Assembly: GCF_030863805.1 (NCBI RefSeq)
Contig: NZ_CP132957.1
Span: 1,984,001 to 2,048,000, forward strand
Origin: Kineothrix sp. MB12-C1
Lineage (GTDB): Bacteria; Bacillota; Clostridia; Lachnospirales; Lachnospiraceae
DNA: 64,000 bases
Direction: 5' to 3'
Shown here: piece after piece, positions 26,562 to 36,609 of the stretch
Position numbering within the stretch: the stretch's first letter is position 1
How the letters are laid out: each line of letters opens with the position of its first letter
The notes under the pieces: generated by a model
Databases searched by the model: none
What the model saw: only the letters and a program-made list of their open reading frames with translations
What the model was told of the DNA's origin: nothing
Translations under genes and position numbers: made by a program

Positions 26562-28520
26562 TTATTTATATTTATTGTACTGCTCCAAATAAACCAAAAG
26601 CACCGATATATCTGCCGGAGAAACTCCTGAGATTCTAGAAGCCTGGCCTATAGATACTGGCCTATAAGAATCTAACTTCTGTCTGGCTTCCAAACGAAGA
26701 CTTCTCACATCATCATAGTTCAAATCCAAAGGAATCTTCTTCTTCTCAATCTTTTTAAATTGTTCCACCTGCTTCAACTGTCTGGAAATATATCCTTCAT
26801 ATTTAATCTCAATTTCCACCTGTTCTATTACATCTACAGGTAAAATTTCTCTTCCTTTATCAATTACAGATAAGATTTCATAAGAAAGTTCCGGCCGGCA
26901 TAAAAGTTCAGCCATATTTGTTCCTGTCTTCAAAGTAGAACTTCCATGCTCCGTTAAAAATTCCTGAATTCCTTTAGAAGCGCCAACAGTAGTATTTTTT
27001 AACCGATTAACTTCTTTCTCTATTAATTCCTTCTTAGAAAGCGTAGCCTCATAAACTTCCTTAGAAATAAGTCCTACTCGATATCCCTTTTCTCTAAGAC
27101 GTAAATCCGCATTATCTTGTCGAAGAATCAATCGATATTCAGCCCTGGAAGTCATCATTCTATAAGGTTCTAAGTTATCTTTTGTCACAAGATCATCAAT
27201 CAATACACCTATATATGCTTCCGAACGATCTATTATTAATTGTTCTTTATTAAGAATAGAAAGCGATGCATTAATCCCGGCAATTAAACCCTGTGCTGCC
27301 GCTTCTTCATATCCGCTGCTTCCATTAGATTGTCCTGCACTGAAAAGTCCGGATATATTTTTAAATTCCAAAGTAGGAAATAGCTGTCTCGGATTAATAC
27401 AGTCATATTCAATCGCGTAAGCGTTCCTAACTATCTTACAATTCTCAAGTCCCGGGACCGTTCGATACATAGCGATCTGAACATCTTCAGGAAGAGAAGA
27501 GGACATTCCCCCTACATATACTTCATTCGTATAAAGTCCTTCCGGTTCAATAAAAACCTGATGTCTTTCCTTATCTGCGAACTTTACGACCTTATCTTCA
27601 ATCGAAGGACAATACCTGGGACCTGTCCCCTCAATAATTCCTGCATAAATAGGAGAGCGGTCCAAGTTTCCTTTTATAATTTCATGAGTATTCTTATTTG
27701 TGTAGGTAAGCCAGCAAGAAACTTGATCTATCTGCACATCTTCCGGATTAGTAGAAAACGAAAAAGGAACTACCTTTTTATCTCCGAACTGTTCCTCCAT
27801 CTTCGAAAAATCGAGACTCCTCTTATCCATTCTCGCCGGGGTACCAGTTTTAAATCTCCTCATTTCAATTCCAAGTTTCTTCATGGAATCAGTTAAATGA
27901 TTTGCTGATTGTAAACCATTGGGTCCTGTATAAGTAATGCTTTCTCCGCAAAGACATCTTCCATTTAAATAAGTACCGGTACAAAGAATTACAGCCTTAC
28001 ATTCATAAATAGTGCCTGTAAATGTTTTAATACCAACAATCTTTCTTTTTCCTTCCCTTACTATATTATCTGAACTACTATCCACAAGTTCATCACTTTC
28101 AGAAAGGTTATCCACATCTTCAACAAGAAGTTCACACACTTCTGCTTGCTTAATTGTAATATTATCCTGATTCTCCAGAACCTTACGCATTAAGTTAGAA
28201 TATTCCAATTTATCTGCCTGAGCTCTAAGAGAATGAACTGCCGGCCCTTTAGATAAATTCAACATCTTAGATTGTATAAATGTCTTATCTATATTCTTCC
28301 CCATTTCACCACCAAGAGCATCGATTTCTCTTACAAGATGTCCCTTGGAGGTTCCTCCTATATTCGGATTACATGCCATAAGAGCTATGCTATCTACACT
28401 CACGGTAAAAATAACTGTCTCTAACCCAAGGCGCGCGCAAGCAAGTGCCGCTTCACAACCAGCATGTCCTGCACCTACTATACAAACATCCACTTTTTCT
28501 CTTAATCCTGTTACAGACAT
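26562..28520 (-). CDS. mnmG: tRNA uridine-5-carboxymethylaminomethyl modification enzyme MnmG
   Basis: A 652-residue FAD-dependent partner of MnmE that modifies wobble uridine 34. The dinucleotide-binding motif is [18 protein letters not shown] near residues 14-32. The conserved CNPNIGG and [17 protein letters not shown]-like stretch ([15 protein letters not shown]) carries the tRNA and flavin contacts, and a catalytic Cys lies in GRCLCGES. The C-terminal helical domain that contacts MnmE is complete. Start spacing and family length (about 630) agree. Confidence 0.97.
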   Translation of the reverse strand: MSVTGLREKVDVCIVGAGHAGCEAALACARLGLETVIFTVSVDSIALMACNPNIGGTSKGHLVREIDALGGEMGKNIDKTFIQSKMLNLSKGPAVHSLRAQADKLEYSNLMRKVLENQDNITIKQAEVCELLVEDVDNLSESDELVDSSSDNIVREGKRKIVGIKTFTGTIYECKAVILCTGTYLNGRCLCGESITYTGPNGLQSANHLTDSMKKLGIEMRRFKTGTPARMDKRSLDFSKMEEQFGDKKVVPFSFSTNPEDVQIDQVSCWLTYTNKNTHEIIKGNLDRSPIYAGIIEGTGPRYCPSIEDKVVKFADKERHQVFIEPEGLYTNEVYVGGMSSSLPEDVQIAMYRTVPGLENCKIVRNAYAIEYDCINPRQLFPTLEFKNISGLFSAGQSNGSSGYEEAAAQGLIAGINASLSILNKEQLIIDRSEAYIGVLIDDLVTKDNLEPYRMMTSRAEYRLILRQDNADLRLREKGYRVGLISKEVYEATLSKKELIEKEVNRLKNTTVGASKGIQEFLTEHGSSTLKTGTNMAELLCRPELSYEILSVIDKGREILPVDVIEQVEIEIKYEGYISRQLKQVEQFKKIEKKKIPLDLNYDDVRSLRLEARQKLDSYRPVSIGQASRISGVSPADISVLLVYLEQYNKYK

Positions 28521-28537
28521 AATATTTCCTTCTTTCC

Positions 28538-29968
28538 CTATTTACCCATACAAAACTTAGAGAAAATCTCATTTACCAAATCTTCTCCTACTTCTTCGCC
28601 TATAATAGTACCTAAATCAGAATATGCACTCATCAAATCGATAGAATAAAAATCCTCAGGCATATTATCCTCAATGCTTCTCTTCACTTGAAGCATACTT
28701 TCATAAGCATTTATAATCGCTTCCTTATGGCGCATATTTGTAATAAATACTTCATCATTAAAGGACAATTCTCCCTTAAAAAACATGTCCTTTATCGCCT
28801 TTTCTAACAAATCAATCCCAGTATTATCCCTTGTAGAAGTCTTAATAATATAAATATCCTCCAAAGAATTTTCCTCATGACCTAACTCTCTTATCTGATT
28901 TAATAAAACTTCTTCTGTCACAACTTCCTTCAAATCAGACTTATTCAAAAGTATTACTGTTTTCTTCCCTTCAATCATATGAATAATATCATAATCATTA
29001 TCATCCAAAGGTACGGAAGCATCCACAACATAAATGATCAAATCCGCATTAGAAGCATATTTTTTTGCTCGCTCAACACCTATCTTTTCTACAATATCAT
29101 CGGTAGAACGAATTCCTGCGGTATCAATAATATTCAAACTAATACCATGAAGATGAATGGATTCCTCTAAGATATCTCTCGTTGTTCCTGCAATATCTGT
29201 AACAATAGCCTTCTCTTCCCCTACAAGAAGATTTAACAAAGAAGACTTACCGGCATTCGGTTTCCCTACGATGACTGTATGAATCCCTTCCTTTAGAATC
29301 TTACCATTATCCGAAGATTCAAGAAGCTTCTTCAAACGTGAAATGATATATTCTGTCTTTTCTAAAAGGCTTTCCTGATATCCATCCAAACTAATATGTT
29401 CCGGATCATCCAGCGCAGATTCTATAAAAGCAATCTCATAAATAATCTCTTTTCTCAATTGAATTATTGCTTCCGACACAGAACCTTTTAATTGATTCAC
29501 TGAACTCTTTAGAGCAAATTGACTCTTCGAATGAATAATATCGATCACCGCTTCCGCTTTCGATAAATCAATCCTGCCATTTAAAAAGGCTCTTTTCGTA
29601 AATTCACCCGGCTCCGCAATTCTGGCTCCATGTCTAATCACTGTCTCCAGAATATGATTTACCATTAAGACACCACCATGACAATTAATCTCAACAGTAT
29701 CTTCCATCGTATAACTGCGAGGTGCCTTCATAATACTAACCATCACTTCATCAATAATATTACTTTTATAATCAGTACCATCATAATCATCTACGATATA
29801 TCCGTAATTTATAGTATGAGAAGCCAAATCGAGAAGAATCTCTTTTCCTGATCTGGTTCTAAATATTCTATTTACAATTGCAATTGCAGATTCTCCACTC
29901 ACACGGATAATTCCGATTCCGGAATCCGACATTGCAGTAGCAATTGCAGCTATAGTATCTGTCTTCAT
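28538..29968 (-). CDS. mnmE: tRNA modification GTPase MnmE
   Basis: A 476-residue potassium-activated GTPase that forms the MnmE-MnmG complex for wobble-uridine modification. The N-terminal tetrahydrofolate-binding domain ([20 protein letters not shown]) and central helical domain surround a G domain with G1 [13 protein letters not shown]3 DTAGIR and G4 NKSD. The C-terminus ends FCMGK, the catalytic CxGK motif. It leads the mnmE-mnmG-rsmG run. Confidence 0.97.
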   Translation of the reverse strand: MKTDTIAAIATAMSDSGIGIIRVSGESAIAIVNRIFRTRSGKEILLDLASHTINYGYIVDDYDGTDYKSNIIDEVMVSIMKAPRSYTMEDTVEINCHGGVLMVNHILETVIRHGARIAEPGEFTKRAFLNGRIDLSKAEAVIDIIHSKSQFALKSSVNQLKGSVSEAIIQLRKEIIYEIAFIESALDDPEHISLDGYQESLLEKTEYIISRLKKLLESSDNGKILKEGIHTVIVGKPNAGKSSLLNLLVGEEKAIVTDIAGTTRDILEESIHLHGISLNIIDTAGIRSTDDIVEKIGVERAKKYASNADLIIYVVDASVPLDDNDYDIIHMIEGKKTVILLNKSDLKEVVTEEVLLNQIRELGHEENSLEDIYIIKTSTRDNTGIDLLEKAIKDMFFKGELSFNDEVFITNMRHKEAIINAYESMLQVKRSIEDNMPEDFYSIDLMSAYSDLGTIIGEEVGEDLVNEIFSKFCMGK

Positions 29969-30056
29969 ATTTCCAGTCCTTATTCTATTTGTAATTGTTC
30001 AATACTCTCACAGTTACATCTATATCTTATATTGGTTTGTTAAAAATTTCCTTCTA

Positions 30057-30103
30057 AAAAAAATAATATAAACCCCTAAATCTTGTTAGATTCAAGGGTT
30101 TAT
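30057..30103 (-). terminator. Terminator after jag
   Basis: On the minus strand ATAAACCC pairs with GGGTTTAT (30103-30096 with 30075-30068), with further pairing toward a 4-nt loop, and is followed by ATTATTTTTT. It separates the rpmH-to-jag unit from mnmE. Confidence 0.8.
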
Positions 30104-30117
30104 TATATCATATATCC

Positions 30118-30741
30118 TTATCTTTTTAAAGTAACAACTACACGGCGAAAAGGTTCTTCTCCTTCACTATGAGTAGTTACATATTTATCCCCCTGCAAAG
30201 CGGAATGAATAATTCTTCTTTCATAAGGGTTCATAGGCTCAAGGGATACGGGACGCTTTGTTCTCTTTACTTTGTAAGCAATATTTTTAGCGAGGTTTTC
30301 TAAAGTATCTTTTCTTCTTTGTCTATAATTCTCAGTATCTACCTTTACACGAACATAACTGTCGATATCTTTATTTACTACAAGGGAAACAAGATATTGG
30401 AGAGAATCAAGAGTCTGTCCTCTTTTACCAATAAGAACTCCCATCTCATCACCACTTAGAACAATATCAAGAGTTCTATCAGATTCATCATATTTCGCAT
30501 CTACAACAACGGTCAGATTCATTGCTTCGAATACATCCGCAAGAAAACCTTTTGCTTTGTCATTAATGGAAGATTTCACCTTAGCCTTAATAATTGCAGG
30601 CTTAGAACCAATTCCAAGAAATCCCGAAGAACCTTCTTCTACAACTTCATACTCCAATTTATCACTTGTAACAGTAAGTTTCCTGCAAGCTTCTGTAATT
30701 GCATCATTTACAGTTTTTGCTGAAATCTCAATATAGTCCAT
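30118..30741 (-). CDS. jag: RNA-binding protein Jag/KhpB
   Basis: A 207-residue protein with an N-terminal Jag domain (DYIEISAKTVNDAITEACRK), a KH domain (VLIGKRGQTLDSLQYLVSLV) and a C-terminal R3H domain (RRIIHSALQGDKYVTTHSEG). It binds RNA with KhpA and influences cell division and envelope synthesis in Gram-positives. It follows yidC by 12 nt, as is usual. Confidence 0.95.
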   Translation of the reverse strand: MDYIEISAKTVNDAITEACRKLTVTSDKLEYEVVEEGSSGFLGIGSKPAIIKAKVKSSINDKAKGFLADVFEAMNLTVVVDAKYDESDRTLDIVLSGDEMGVLIGKRGQTLDSLQYLVSLVVNKDIDSYVRVKVDTENYRQRRKDTLENLAKNIAYKVKRTKRPVSLEPMNPYERRIIHSALQGDKYVTTHSEGEEPFRRVVVTLKR

Positions 30742-30753
30742 ATTTATTCCCTC

Positions 30754-32070
30754 CTATTTATTATTTTTCTCGTTATATTGTTTTACCATATTAGCTTTGG
30801 ATGCTATACTGCCCGGCTTAGCACTCTTACTATAATACTCTGTGGATTTCTTTACTGCAGCATCTTTTTCTTCCTGAGTCATAGAAGGCTTATTTATATT
30901 ATCAGAAGAATTAACCTGAGATTTTGGAGCAACATTCTTTGTACTCATCGCTGCATAATTACTGATGGAACTTAAGCTTTTTCCGGATTTTGCAAGCTTT
31001 TTATTCTTCTTTTCCACATTCTTCTTAATTAACTCATCCAAATCTATCTTATCTATATGTCTGTTGATAATTACCTGTTGAATACTTCTTACTACAGAAC
31101 CGGCAATCCAGTAAAGACCCATACCGGCTGGAAGTGTAAAACAGAAGAACGCCGACATAATAGGCATCATAACATTCATTGTCTTCATGGAAGAGGCCAT
31201 AGGATTGTCTGAATTTCCTTTATTTGCATCAGGCTGAGGCATTAATTTCGTATTGATCCACTGTGTAACTGCAGATAATATAGGAATTGCCAGAGCAGCG
31301 ACTACCATAAAATAAGCACCGCTTGAAATTGCTTCCGTCATAACATAAGAAGGAGAATTACCAATATTTAAACCGAGGAAATTATTGTAACGATCCAAAG
31401 TATGAAGTGTATTAGTCACATCTCCGGCAAGAGAAGGAAACTTGTCCGAAATAGAAATCCATTCAGCAGTAGTAGCCTTATTCAATACATCAATAATGGT
31501 ATTTTGTACAAATTCTACATTACCGCCTATAAAGGCTTCCGATTCAAACTGCTTGCTATACATATTGGCATTCTTTAATTCACGAATAAATTCCGTACTT
31601 CCCGGCTGTGCAATCAATTTATCCACAAGAGGGAAGAAAGCCTCTTTAATCTTACCTACATAAGCAGGCATCGCATATATAACACGATAAAGAGCAAATA
31701 ATATAGGCATCTGAATAAGGAGCTGTAAACAACTTCCTGTAGGAGATACACCATATTTGGCATATACAGCCTGGGTTTCCTCGTTCATCCTCATCGATGA
31801 ATCACTATCTTTTTTACCTTTATATTTCGCTTGAATAGCCTGAAGTTCAGGATTCATCTTGGCAGAAAGCTTAGAGAACTTCTGCTGTTTAATTGTAAGA
31901 GGCATCATTACAAGATAAATAACAATAGTAAATAAAATAATAGCCAAACCTATATTAGGAATACCTATTTTATCTAGGCAGAAAAAAATACCTTCCATTA
32001 TATATCCAAGAAGCTGAGCGACCTGACCTATAATAAAAGTTTGATTCTGGGTTAATATAATACCTAACAA
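30754..32070 (-). CDS. yidC: Membrane protein insertase YidC/OxaA
   Basis: A 438-residue insertase. Membrane helices include about 30-60, one near 120-140, and a cluster at 235-345; the hallmark region FTIVIYLVMMPLTIKQQKFS is present. It lacks the large periplasmic domain of proteobacterial YidC. It also lacks an obvious lipobox, unlike Bacillus SpoIIIJ. The C-terminal tail (from about 350) is long, Lys/Ser-rich and probably ribosome-binding. It lies downstream of yidD by 42 nt. Confidence 0.95.
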   Translation of the reverse strand: MLGIILTQNQTFIIGQVAQLLGYIMEGIFFCLDKIGIPNIGLAIILFTIVIYLVMMPLTIKQQKFSKLSAKMNPELQAIQAKYKGKKDSDSSMRMNEETQAVYAKYGVSPTGSCLQLLIQMPILFALYRVIYAMPAYVGKIKEAFFPLVDKLIAQPGSTEFIRELKNANMYSKQFESEAFIGGNVEFVQNTIIDVLNKATTAEWISISDKFPSLAGDVTNTLHTLDRYNNFLGLNIGNSPSYVMTEAISSGAYFMVVAALAIPILSAVTQWINTKLMPQPDANKGNSDNPMASSMKTMNVMMPIMSAFFCFTLPAGMGLYWIAGSVVRSIQQVIINRHIDKIDLDELIKKNVEKKNKKLAKSGKSLSSISNYAAMSTKNVAPKSQVNSSDNINKPSMTQEEKDAAVKKSTEYYSKSAKPGSIASKANMVKQYNEKNNK

Positions 32071-32112
32071 TTCTTCTCCTCCTTATGAAGTCATAGATTT
32101 TTAGTAAATATT

Positions 32113-32334
32113 CTATGGAACCGGATCATACCCTCCCTTTGAAAAAGGATTGCACCTTAAAACTCTCCATAATGATAAAAGCCCACCTTTGAAAGCGCCG
32201 TGTTTACGGACTGCCTCCAGACCATATTCCGAACAGGTGGGAAAATAAGGGCATTTTGTACTTTTCATGGGAGAAATATATTTTCTATAGAACTCAATCA
32301 TATAAATTAATAACTTTTTCATACCAATTATCAA
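32113..32334 (-). CDS. yidD: Membrane protein insertion efficiency factor YidD
   Basis: A 73-residue small protein with the family signature: amphipathic N-terminus ([17 protein letters not shown]), the Cys motif [20 protein letters not shown] and the ending [14 protein letters not shown]. Two starts are possible. TTG at 32334 overlaps the rnpA stop (TTGA) with GGAAG 6 nt before it; ATG at 32322 is where relatives begin but has no nearby Shine-Dalgarno. Coupled translation from rnpA is likely. Confidence 0.93.
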   Translation of the reverse strand: MIIGMKKLLIYMIEFYRKYISPMKSTKCPYFPTCSEYGLEAVRKHGAFKGGLLSLWRVLRCNPFSKGGYDPVP

Positions 32335-32675
32335 ATTAAGCTTCCAAATATATGATGAAGCTTTCCGAGATGTAATAATGCGCTCTCTATCTCAGCATAA
32401 GAAGCTGAAGCCGCATTGTTTCTTGCAACGACTACTATATCTAAACCACTATTAAATATATTTTCATGTAGTCTGTAACTTTCGCGCAACAATCTTGTCA
32501 CCCGATGGCGCACAACACTGTTTCCGACTTTTTTACTTACCGACAATCCAAGTCTGTTCATTTCTTTATTATTTTCCAACACATACATTACCAAATACTT
32601 ATTAGCATAAGATTTGCCATTTTTATAAACTTTCTTGAAGTCGTTATTTTTCTTTAATGATTCCGAAAATCTCAT
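32331..32675 (-). CDS. rnpA: Ribonuclease P protein component
   Basis: Basic RNase P protein of 114 residues from the chosen start [20 protein letters not shown]. The RNR-like motif region [20 protein letters not shown], which binds P RNA and precursor tRNA, is intact. I start at 32675 rather than 32705 because the upstream extension overlaps the preceding attenuator hairpin and is not family-like. Confidence 0.95.
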   Translation of the reverse strand: MRFSESLKKNNDFKKVYKNGKSYANKYLVMYVLENNKEMNRLGLSVSKKVGNSVVRHRVTRLLRESYRLHENIFNSGLDIVVVARNNAASASYAEIESALLHLGKLHHIFGSLI

Positions 32676-32691
32676 CTTTTTTCCACAAGAG

Positions 32692-32715
32692 AAAAAAGGC
32701 CACAAAACTGCGGCC
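32692..32715 (-). terminator. Attenuator hairpin between rpmH and rnpA
   Basis: On the minus strand, GGCC (32715-32712) and adjoining bases pair with GGCC (32701-32698) to give about 7 bp including a G.T pair, followed by six T. It starts in the rpmH stop region and ends 17 nt before the rnpA start. It would keep rnpA expression well below that of rpmH. Confidence 0.7.
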
Positions 32716-32849
32716 TATGCTGACAATCTCTTTCTTCCTTTTGCTCTTCTGGCTGCCAGAACGCTTCTTCCACCCGGAGTACTCATTCTGGATCTAAATC
32801 CATGAACTTTCTTTCTCTGTCTGTTTTTAGGCTGAAATGTCATTTTCAT
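32715..32849 (-). CDS. rpmH: 50S ribosomal protein L34
   Basis: A 44-residue L34, [20 protein letters not shown] and onward to KGRKRLSA. The ATG at 32849 follows AAGGAGGTG with 9 nt spacing; a second ATG two codons later is possible. Longer in-frame extensions are not L34-like. It is the first gene of the rpmH-rnpA-yidD-yidC-jag unit leaving oriC leftward. Confidence 0.97.
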   Translation of the reverse strand: MKMTFQPKNRQRKKVHGFRSRMSTPGGRSVLAARRAKGRKRLSA

Positions 32850-33009
32850 AATACAGTGCACCTCCTTTTTGACCTTTATATATAAATATAAGGTAAACGA
32901 ATTTTTATATATTACAAATGCATGTGCTAATACAGATGTATAATACAAATGTATAATACATTGGGAAAATATCATTACGATTATATAAGATAAACAAGTT
33001 CCCGTCAAG

Positions 33010-33480
33010 TGAATACGAATAAATTTAATAAATTAAAAATACCTAAAAAAGCCTGGAAAAATCGTGATTTTCACTAAAACTACATATTGTTATTTCGATG
33101 AAGAGTAAACCACTAAATATAGATATCAAAAAAAATTATACACATATCTTATTTTTTATTTTTCTACATAATAAGCTATCCACACTTTGTGCATAACTTG
33201 TGGATAACTAATTTATAACATGTGAAAATAGTGTGAACAAATTCTAGAATCCCTTTTCATTTACTGGCTCTTCTTCTGTTTATAATTATTAATTCAGTTA
33301 TACACATATCTATTCCATTTTTAACTTTTACCTTTATCCTCATTTTCATTATCAACAAGAAATCCCCTTTACTATCCACATTATGTGTATAAATTGGTTT
33401 ATAAAATTAACCATTTGAAATTTTATATTATTTATATTAAGATGTAAATGAGGTATTTTCGCTTTACATATACTTATGCT
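33010..33480. other. oriC: oriC, upstream DnaA-box cluster and rpmH/dnaA promoters
   Basis: Very AT-rich intergenic region between divergent rpmH and dnaA. DnaA boxes (TTATNCACA) lie at 33136-33144 (+), 33188-33196 (-), 33199-33207 (-), 33298-33306 (+) and 33384-33392 (-). Near-matches lie at 33176-33184, 33349-33357 and 33372-33380. This corresponds to the incA/incB half of a Bacillus-type bipartite origin. Confidence 0.9.
33415..33443 (+). promoter_or_regulatory. Candidate dnaA promoter
   Basis: TTGAAA at 33415-33420 and TAAGAT at 33438-33443 are spaced by 17 bp. The predicted transcript starts about 57 nt before the dnaA ATG. A DnaA box ends 23 bp upstream, consistent with autoregulation. 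Confidence 0.5.
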
Positions 33481-33506
33481 GTATTTTACAAAATCGGAGG
33501 CATTGC

Positions 33507-34859
33507 ATGGATTCTATTAAAGAAAATTGGGAATTAATCAAACAAACGATAAAAAAGGAATATGATCTTTCAAATATTTCTTACAATACATGGGTAGCCA
33601 ATCTTAATTTCTACGGAGTAGATAACGATGTGGTTACCATTTTGATTCCTTCTGACCAGGCTCACGCCTTAAGTTACATTACAAATAAATATAAAAGTTA
33701 CTTTCAAGTTACTATTACTGAGATGATGGACCATGAATATGATATCTCCTTCATATTAGAAAAGGATATCGATGAATTAGAAGATTCTATGGCCTTGAAA
33801 CCCCAGTATAATATTAATTATGAGAAAGCCAATCTTAATCCAAAGTACCGATTCGATACCTTCGTAGTAGGAAATAATAATAAATTTGCTCATTCAGCTT
33901 CTCTCGCAGTAGCCGAATCTCCAGGCGAAGCTTATAATCCTCTCTACTTATACGGGGGAGCCGGACTTGGTAAAACTCACTTGATGCACTCAATTGGCCA
34001 CTTTATTTTGAATCAAAATCCGAACATGAAGGTTCTCTACGTTACTTCAGAACAATTTACCAATGAAGTAATTGAATCTATTCGAAGCGGTAATGCGGCA
34101 GCCATGACTAAGTTAAGAGAGAAATATCGTACGGTAGATATTTTACTTATCGATGACGTTCAGTTTATTATAGGAAAAGAAAGCACGCAGGAAGAATTCT
34201 TCCATACCTTCAATGTACTTCACTCTTCCGGTAAACAGATCATTCTTTCCTCGGACAAACCGCCCAAAGAAATGGAAACCTTAGAAGAACGATTCCGTTC
34301 CCGTTTCGAATGGGGATTGATTTCAGATATTCAACCGCCTGATTATGAGACACGAATGGCAATTCTTAAGAAAAACGCAGAAAGTTACAATAAGGAAGTA
34401 GATAATGAAATATTCAAATATATAGCGACTAATATTAAATCAAATATTAGAGAATTAGAAGGGGCCTTTAATAAAATCATAGCTTTCTCTAAGCTTAATA
34501 ATGTAGAAATTACTTTAGAAATAGCGGAAGAAGCATTAAAGGATATTATATATCCTGACAAGCCAAAAGAAATAAGTCCCTCTCTTATTATTAATATCGT
34601 GTCAGAACACTTTGGAGTTCATCCTGATGATATTACTTCCAAGAAGCGTAATTCTGAATTCGTAGAGCCGAGACAGGTCGTTATGTATCTTTGCCGTTCC
34701 ATGACAGATATATCTTATCAGAATATAGGAAAGATACTCGGTAAAAAGGATCACACGACAATTATTCACGGAGTAAATAAAATAACAGAGGAACTTAATA
34801 ATAACGAAGAACTTAAAAATAAAGTGGAAATCATTAAGAAAAAAATCAATCCATCTTAA
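33507..34859 (+). CDS. dnaA: Chromosomal replication initiator protein DnaA
   Basis: A 450-residue initiator. Domain I (1-85) starts with NWELIKQTIKKEYD, and a short domain II linker follows. The AAA+ domain has Walker A GGAGLGKT at 150-157, Walker B ILLIDDVQFI and an initiator-specific helix. Domain IV carries the box-recognition signature DHTTIIHGV. GGAGG precedes the ATG. It is first of the dnaA-dnaN-S4-recF-gyrB-gyrA series. Confidence 0.98.
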   Translation: MDSIKENWELIKQTIKKEYDLSNISYNTWVANLNFYGVDNDVVTILIPSDQAHALSYITNKYKSYFQVTITEMMDHEYDISFILEKDIDELEDSMALKPQYNINYEKANLNPKYRFDTFVVGNNNKFAHSASLAVAESPGEAYNPLYLYGGAGLGKTHLMHSIGHFILNQNPNMKVLYVTSEQFTNEVIESIRSGNAAAMTKLREKYRTVDILLIDDVQFIIGKESTQEEFFHTFNVLHSSGKQIILSSDKPPKEMETLEERFRSRFEWGLISDIQPPDYETRMAILKKNAESYNKEVDNEIFKYIATNIKSNIRELEGAFNKIIAFSKLNNVEITLEIAEEALKDIIYPDKPKEISPSLIINIVSEHFGVHPDDITSKKRNSEFVEPRQVVMYLCRSMTDISYQNIGKILGKKDHTTIIHGVNKITEELNNNEELKNKVEIIKKKINPS

Positions 34860-34865
34860 GGTTTT

Positions 34866-35168
34866 AATATTGAAATTTTCCACAATGGAATGTTTATTAT
34901 TATGTGGTTAATATGTTGATACCTTATAGGACTTAAAAAGGAATATTAATGAATTAAAAGTGCTATGTGAATAATTCATAGGTTATCCCAAAGTTATATT
35001 TAGTTTTTCACATATATTATGATTTCTTTTTTCCCTGAAAAATAGTATAATAGATAAGGTTATACACATATCAACATCTATTACTAATTATATTACTGAA
35101 TTCTTTATATATTTATAAGCTCTGCACATCCTCAAACTTTTTTATTTTCAGAAAGGAAGTTATACACA
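34866..35168. other. oriC: oriC, downstream DnaA-box/unwinding region
   Basis: The 310-bp dnaA-dnaN gap is extremely AT-rich and contains DnaA boxes at 34966-34974 (-), 35060-35068 (+) and 35160-35168 (+), with weaker matches near 34879 and 34903. This is the incC-like half of a bipartite origin and the likely DNA unwinding element. The last box sits between the ribosome binding site and the dnaN start codon. Confidence 0.85.
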
Positions 35169-35169
35169 A

Positions 35170-36279
35170 ATGAAATTAGTTTGTTCAAAATCAAATCTTC
35201 TTACAGGAGTACAAATCGTATCAAAAGCAGTCCCCAATAAAACGACTATGTCCATCCTTGAATGTATATTAATTGATGCAAGGGGAGGGAACATCAAACT
35301 AATAGCCAACGATATGGAACTTGGCATAGAGACATTGATCGAAGGGGATATAGTAGAAAAGGGTATTATTGCCTTGGATGCGAAGATTTTCCTGGAAATT
35401 GTAAGAAAGCTTCCTGATAATGATATTACAATCGTAACGGATGCTTCTTATAAGACAACAATTACTTGTGAAAAGGCGAAATTTAATATTATTGGAAAAC
35501 CGGGAGATGATTTTTCTTACTTACCTTCTATCGAAAAAATAGATTCTATTCTTGTTACCCAGTTTACTTTGAAGGAAGTGATCAGACAGACAATCTTCTC
35601 AATTTCAGATAATGACAGCAATAAATTGATGACAGGTGAATTATTTGAGATTAATGAAGATATCTTAAAAGTAGTATCTTTAGACGGACATAGAATCTCT
35701 ATAAGAAAAATAGGTCTTAAGAACTTTTATATGCCTAAGAAAGTTGTTGTTCCCGGCAAGACATTGAATGAAATAAGTAAAATATTATCGGGGGATATGG
35801 ATAAAGACGTACATATTTTCTTTACCGATAAGCATATAGTATTTGAATTCGACAGGACTACGGTGGTTTCACGCTTGATTGAAGGAGAATATTTTAAAAT
35901 TGATCAAATGCTTTCCAGTGATTATGAGACGAAAGTAAGAATTAATAAAAAGGAATTTTTAAATTGTATCGATAGGGCAACTCTTCTTGTAAAAGAAGGG
36001 GATAAGAAGCCGATTATTATTAATATGACTGATGAAGTTATGGAACTGAAAATCAATTCCGCTGTAGGAAGTATGAATGAAGAAATTGATATCGATAAAA
36101 AGGGTAAGGATATTATGATCGGTTTCAATCCTAAATTTTTAATCGATGCGCTAAGGGTAATAGATGATGAAGAAATCGATATTTACCTTGTAAATCCTAA
36201 AGCACCTTGTTTTATTCGCGATGCGGAAGAAAAATATACTTATCTGATTCTTCCTGTTAACTTTACTACGGTTAATTAA
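35170..36279 (+). CDS. dnaN: DNA polymerase III beta subunit (sliding clamp)
   Basis: A 369-residue beta clamp. Three clamp domains fit the length. The N-terminus MKLVCSKSNLLTGVQIVSKA, the central SLDGHRIS with IRKIGL and the C-terminal YLILPVNF are characteristic. GAAAGGA lies upstream of the ATG, and a DnaA box fills the spacer, so DnaA bound at the origin might affect dnaN transcription. Confidence 0.98.
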   Translation: MKLVCSKSNLLTGVQIVSKAVPNKTTMSILECILIDARGGNIKLIANDMELGIETLIEGDIVEKGIIALDAKIFLEIVRKLPDNDITIVTDASYKTTITCEKAKFNIIGKPGDDFSYLPSIEKIDSILVTQFTLKEVIRQTIFSISDNDSNKLMTGELFEINEDILKVVSLDGHRISIRKIGLKNFYMPKKVVVPGKTLNEISKILSGDMDKDVHIFFTDKHIVFEFDRTTVVSRLIEGEYFKIDQMLSSDYETKVRINKKEFLNCIDRATLLVKEGDKKPIIINMTDEVMELKINSAVGSMNEEIDIDKKGKDIMIGFNPKFLIDALRVIDDEEIDIYLVNPKAPCFIRDAEEKYTYLILPVNFTTVN

Positions 36280-36353
36280 TGATTATTAATAAATTTTTTA
36301 AATTTTAAATAAAAAACAATTTCAAAGCTGTATTTTGAAATATAAGGGAAAAC

Positions 36354-36563
36354 ATGGAAATAATAAAATTAAGAGATGAATATATCAAACTTGGCCAGGC
36401 ATTAAAGGCTGCAGGTTATGTAGAATCCGGAGTAGAAGCAAAAGAAGTTATTTTGGATGGATATGTAAAGGTGAATGGACAGCCTGAATTCCAAAGAGGG
36501 AAGAAGCTATACGATAAAGATGTTGTGGAATTTGATGGAAAAAAGATTTTAATACAGAAATAA
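36354..36563 (+). CDS. S4-domain RNA-binding protein (YaaA/RlbA type)
   Basis: A 69-residue single S4 domain (IKLGQALKAAGYVESGVEAK, VILDGYVKVNGQ) of the type always found between dnaN and recF in Firmicutes. It binds RNA and may act with ribosomes; precise role unknown. Confidence 0.93.
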   Translation: MEIIKLRDEYIKLGQALKAAGYVESGVEAKEVILDGYVKVNGQPEFQRGKKLYDKDVVEFDGKKILIQK

Positions 36564-36609
36564 AGTTATACGGAAGTATATTTTTGTATTTGGAAAACAA
36601 GGTGTAATC

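Noticed and set aside
32850-33008. N-terminal extension of rpmH (97-codon frame)
   Set aside because: The extension is not L34-like and the standard start has a strong AAGGAGGTG site.
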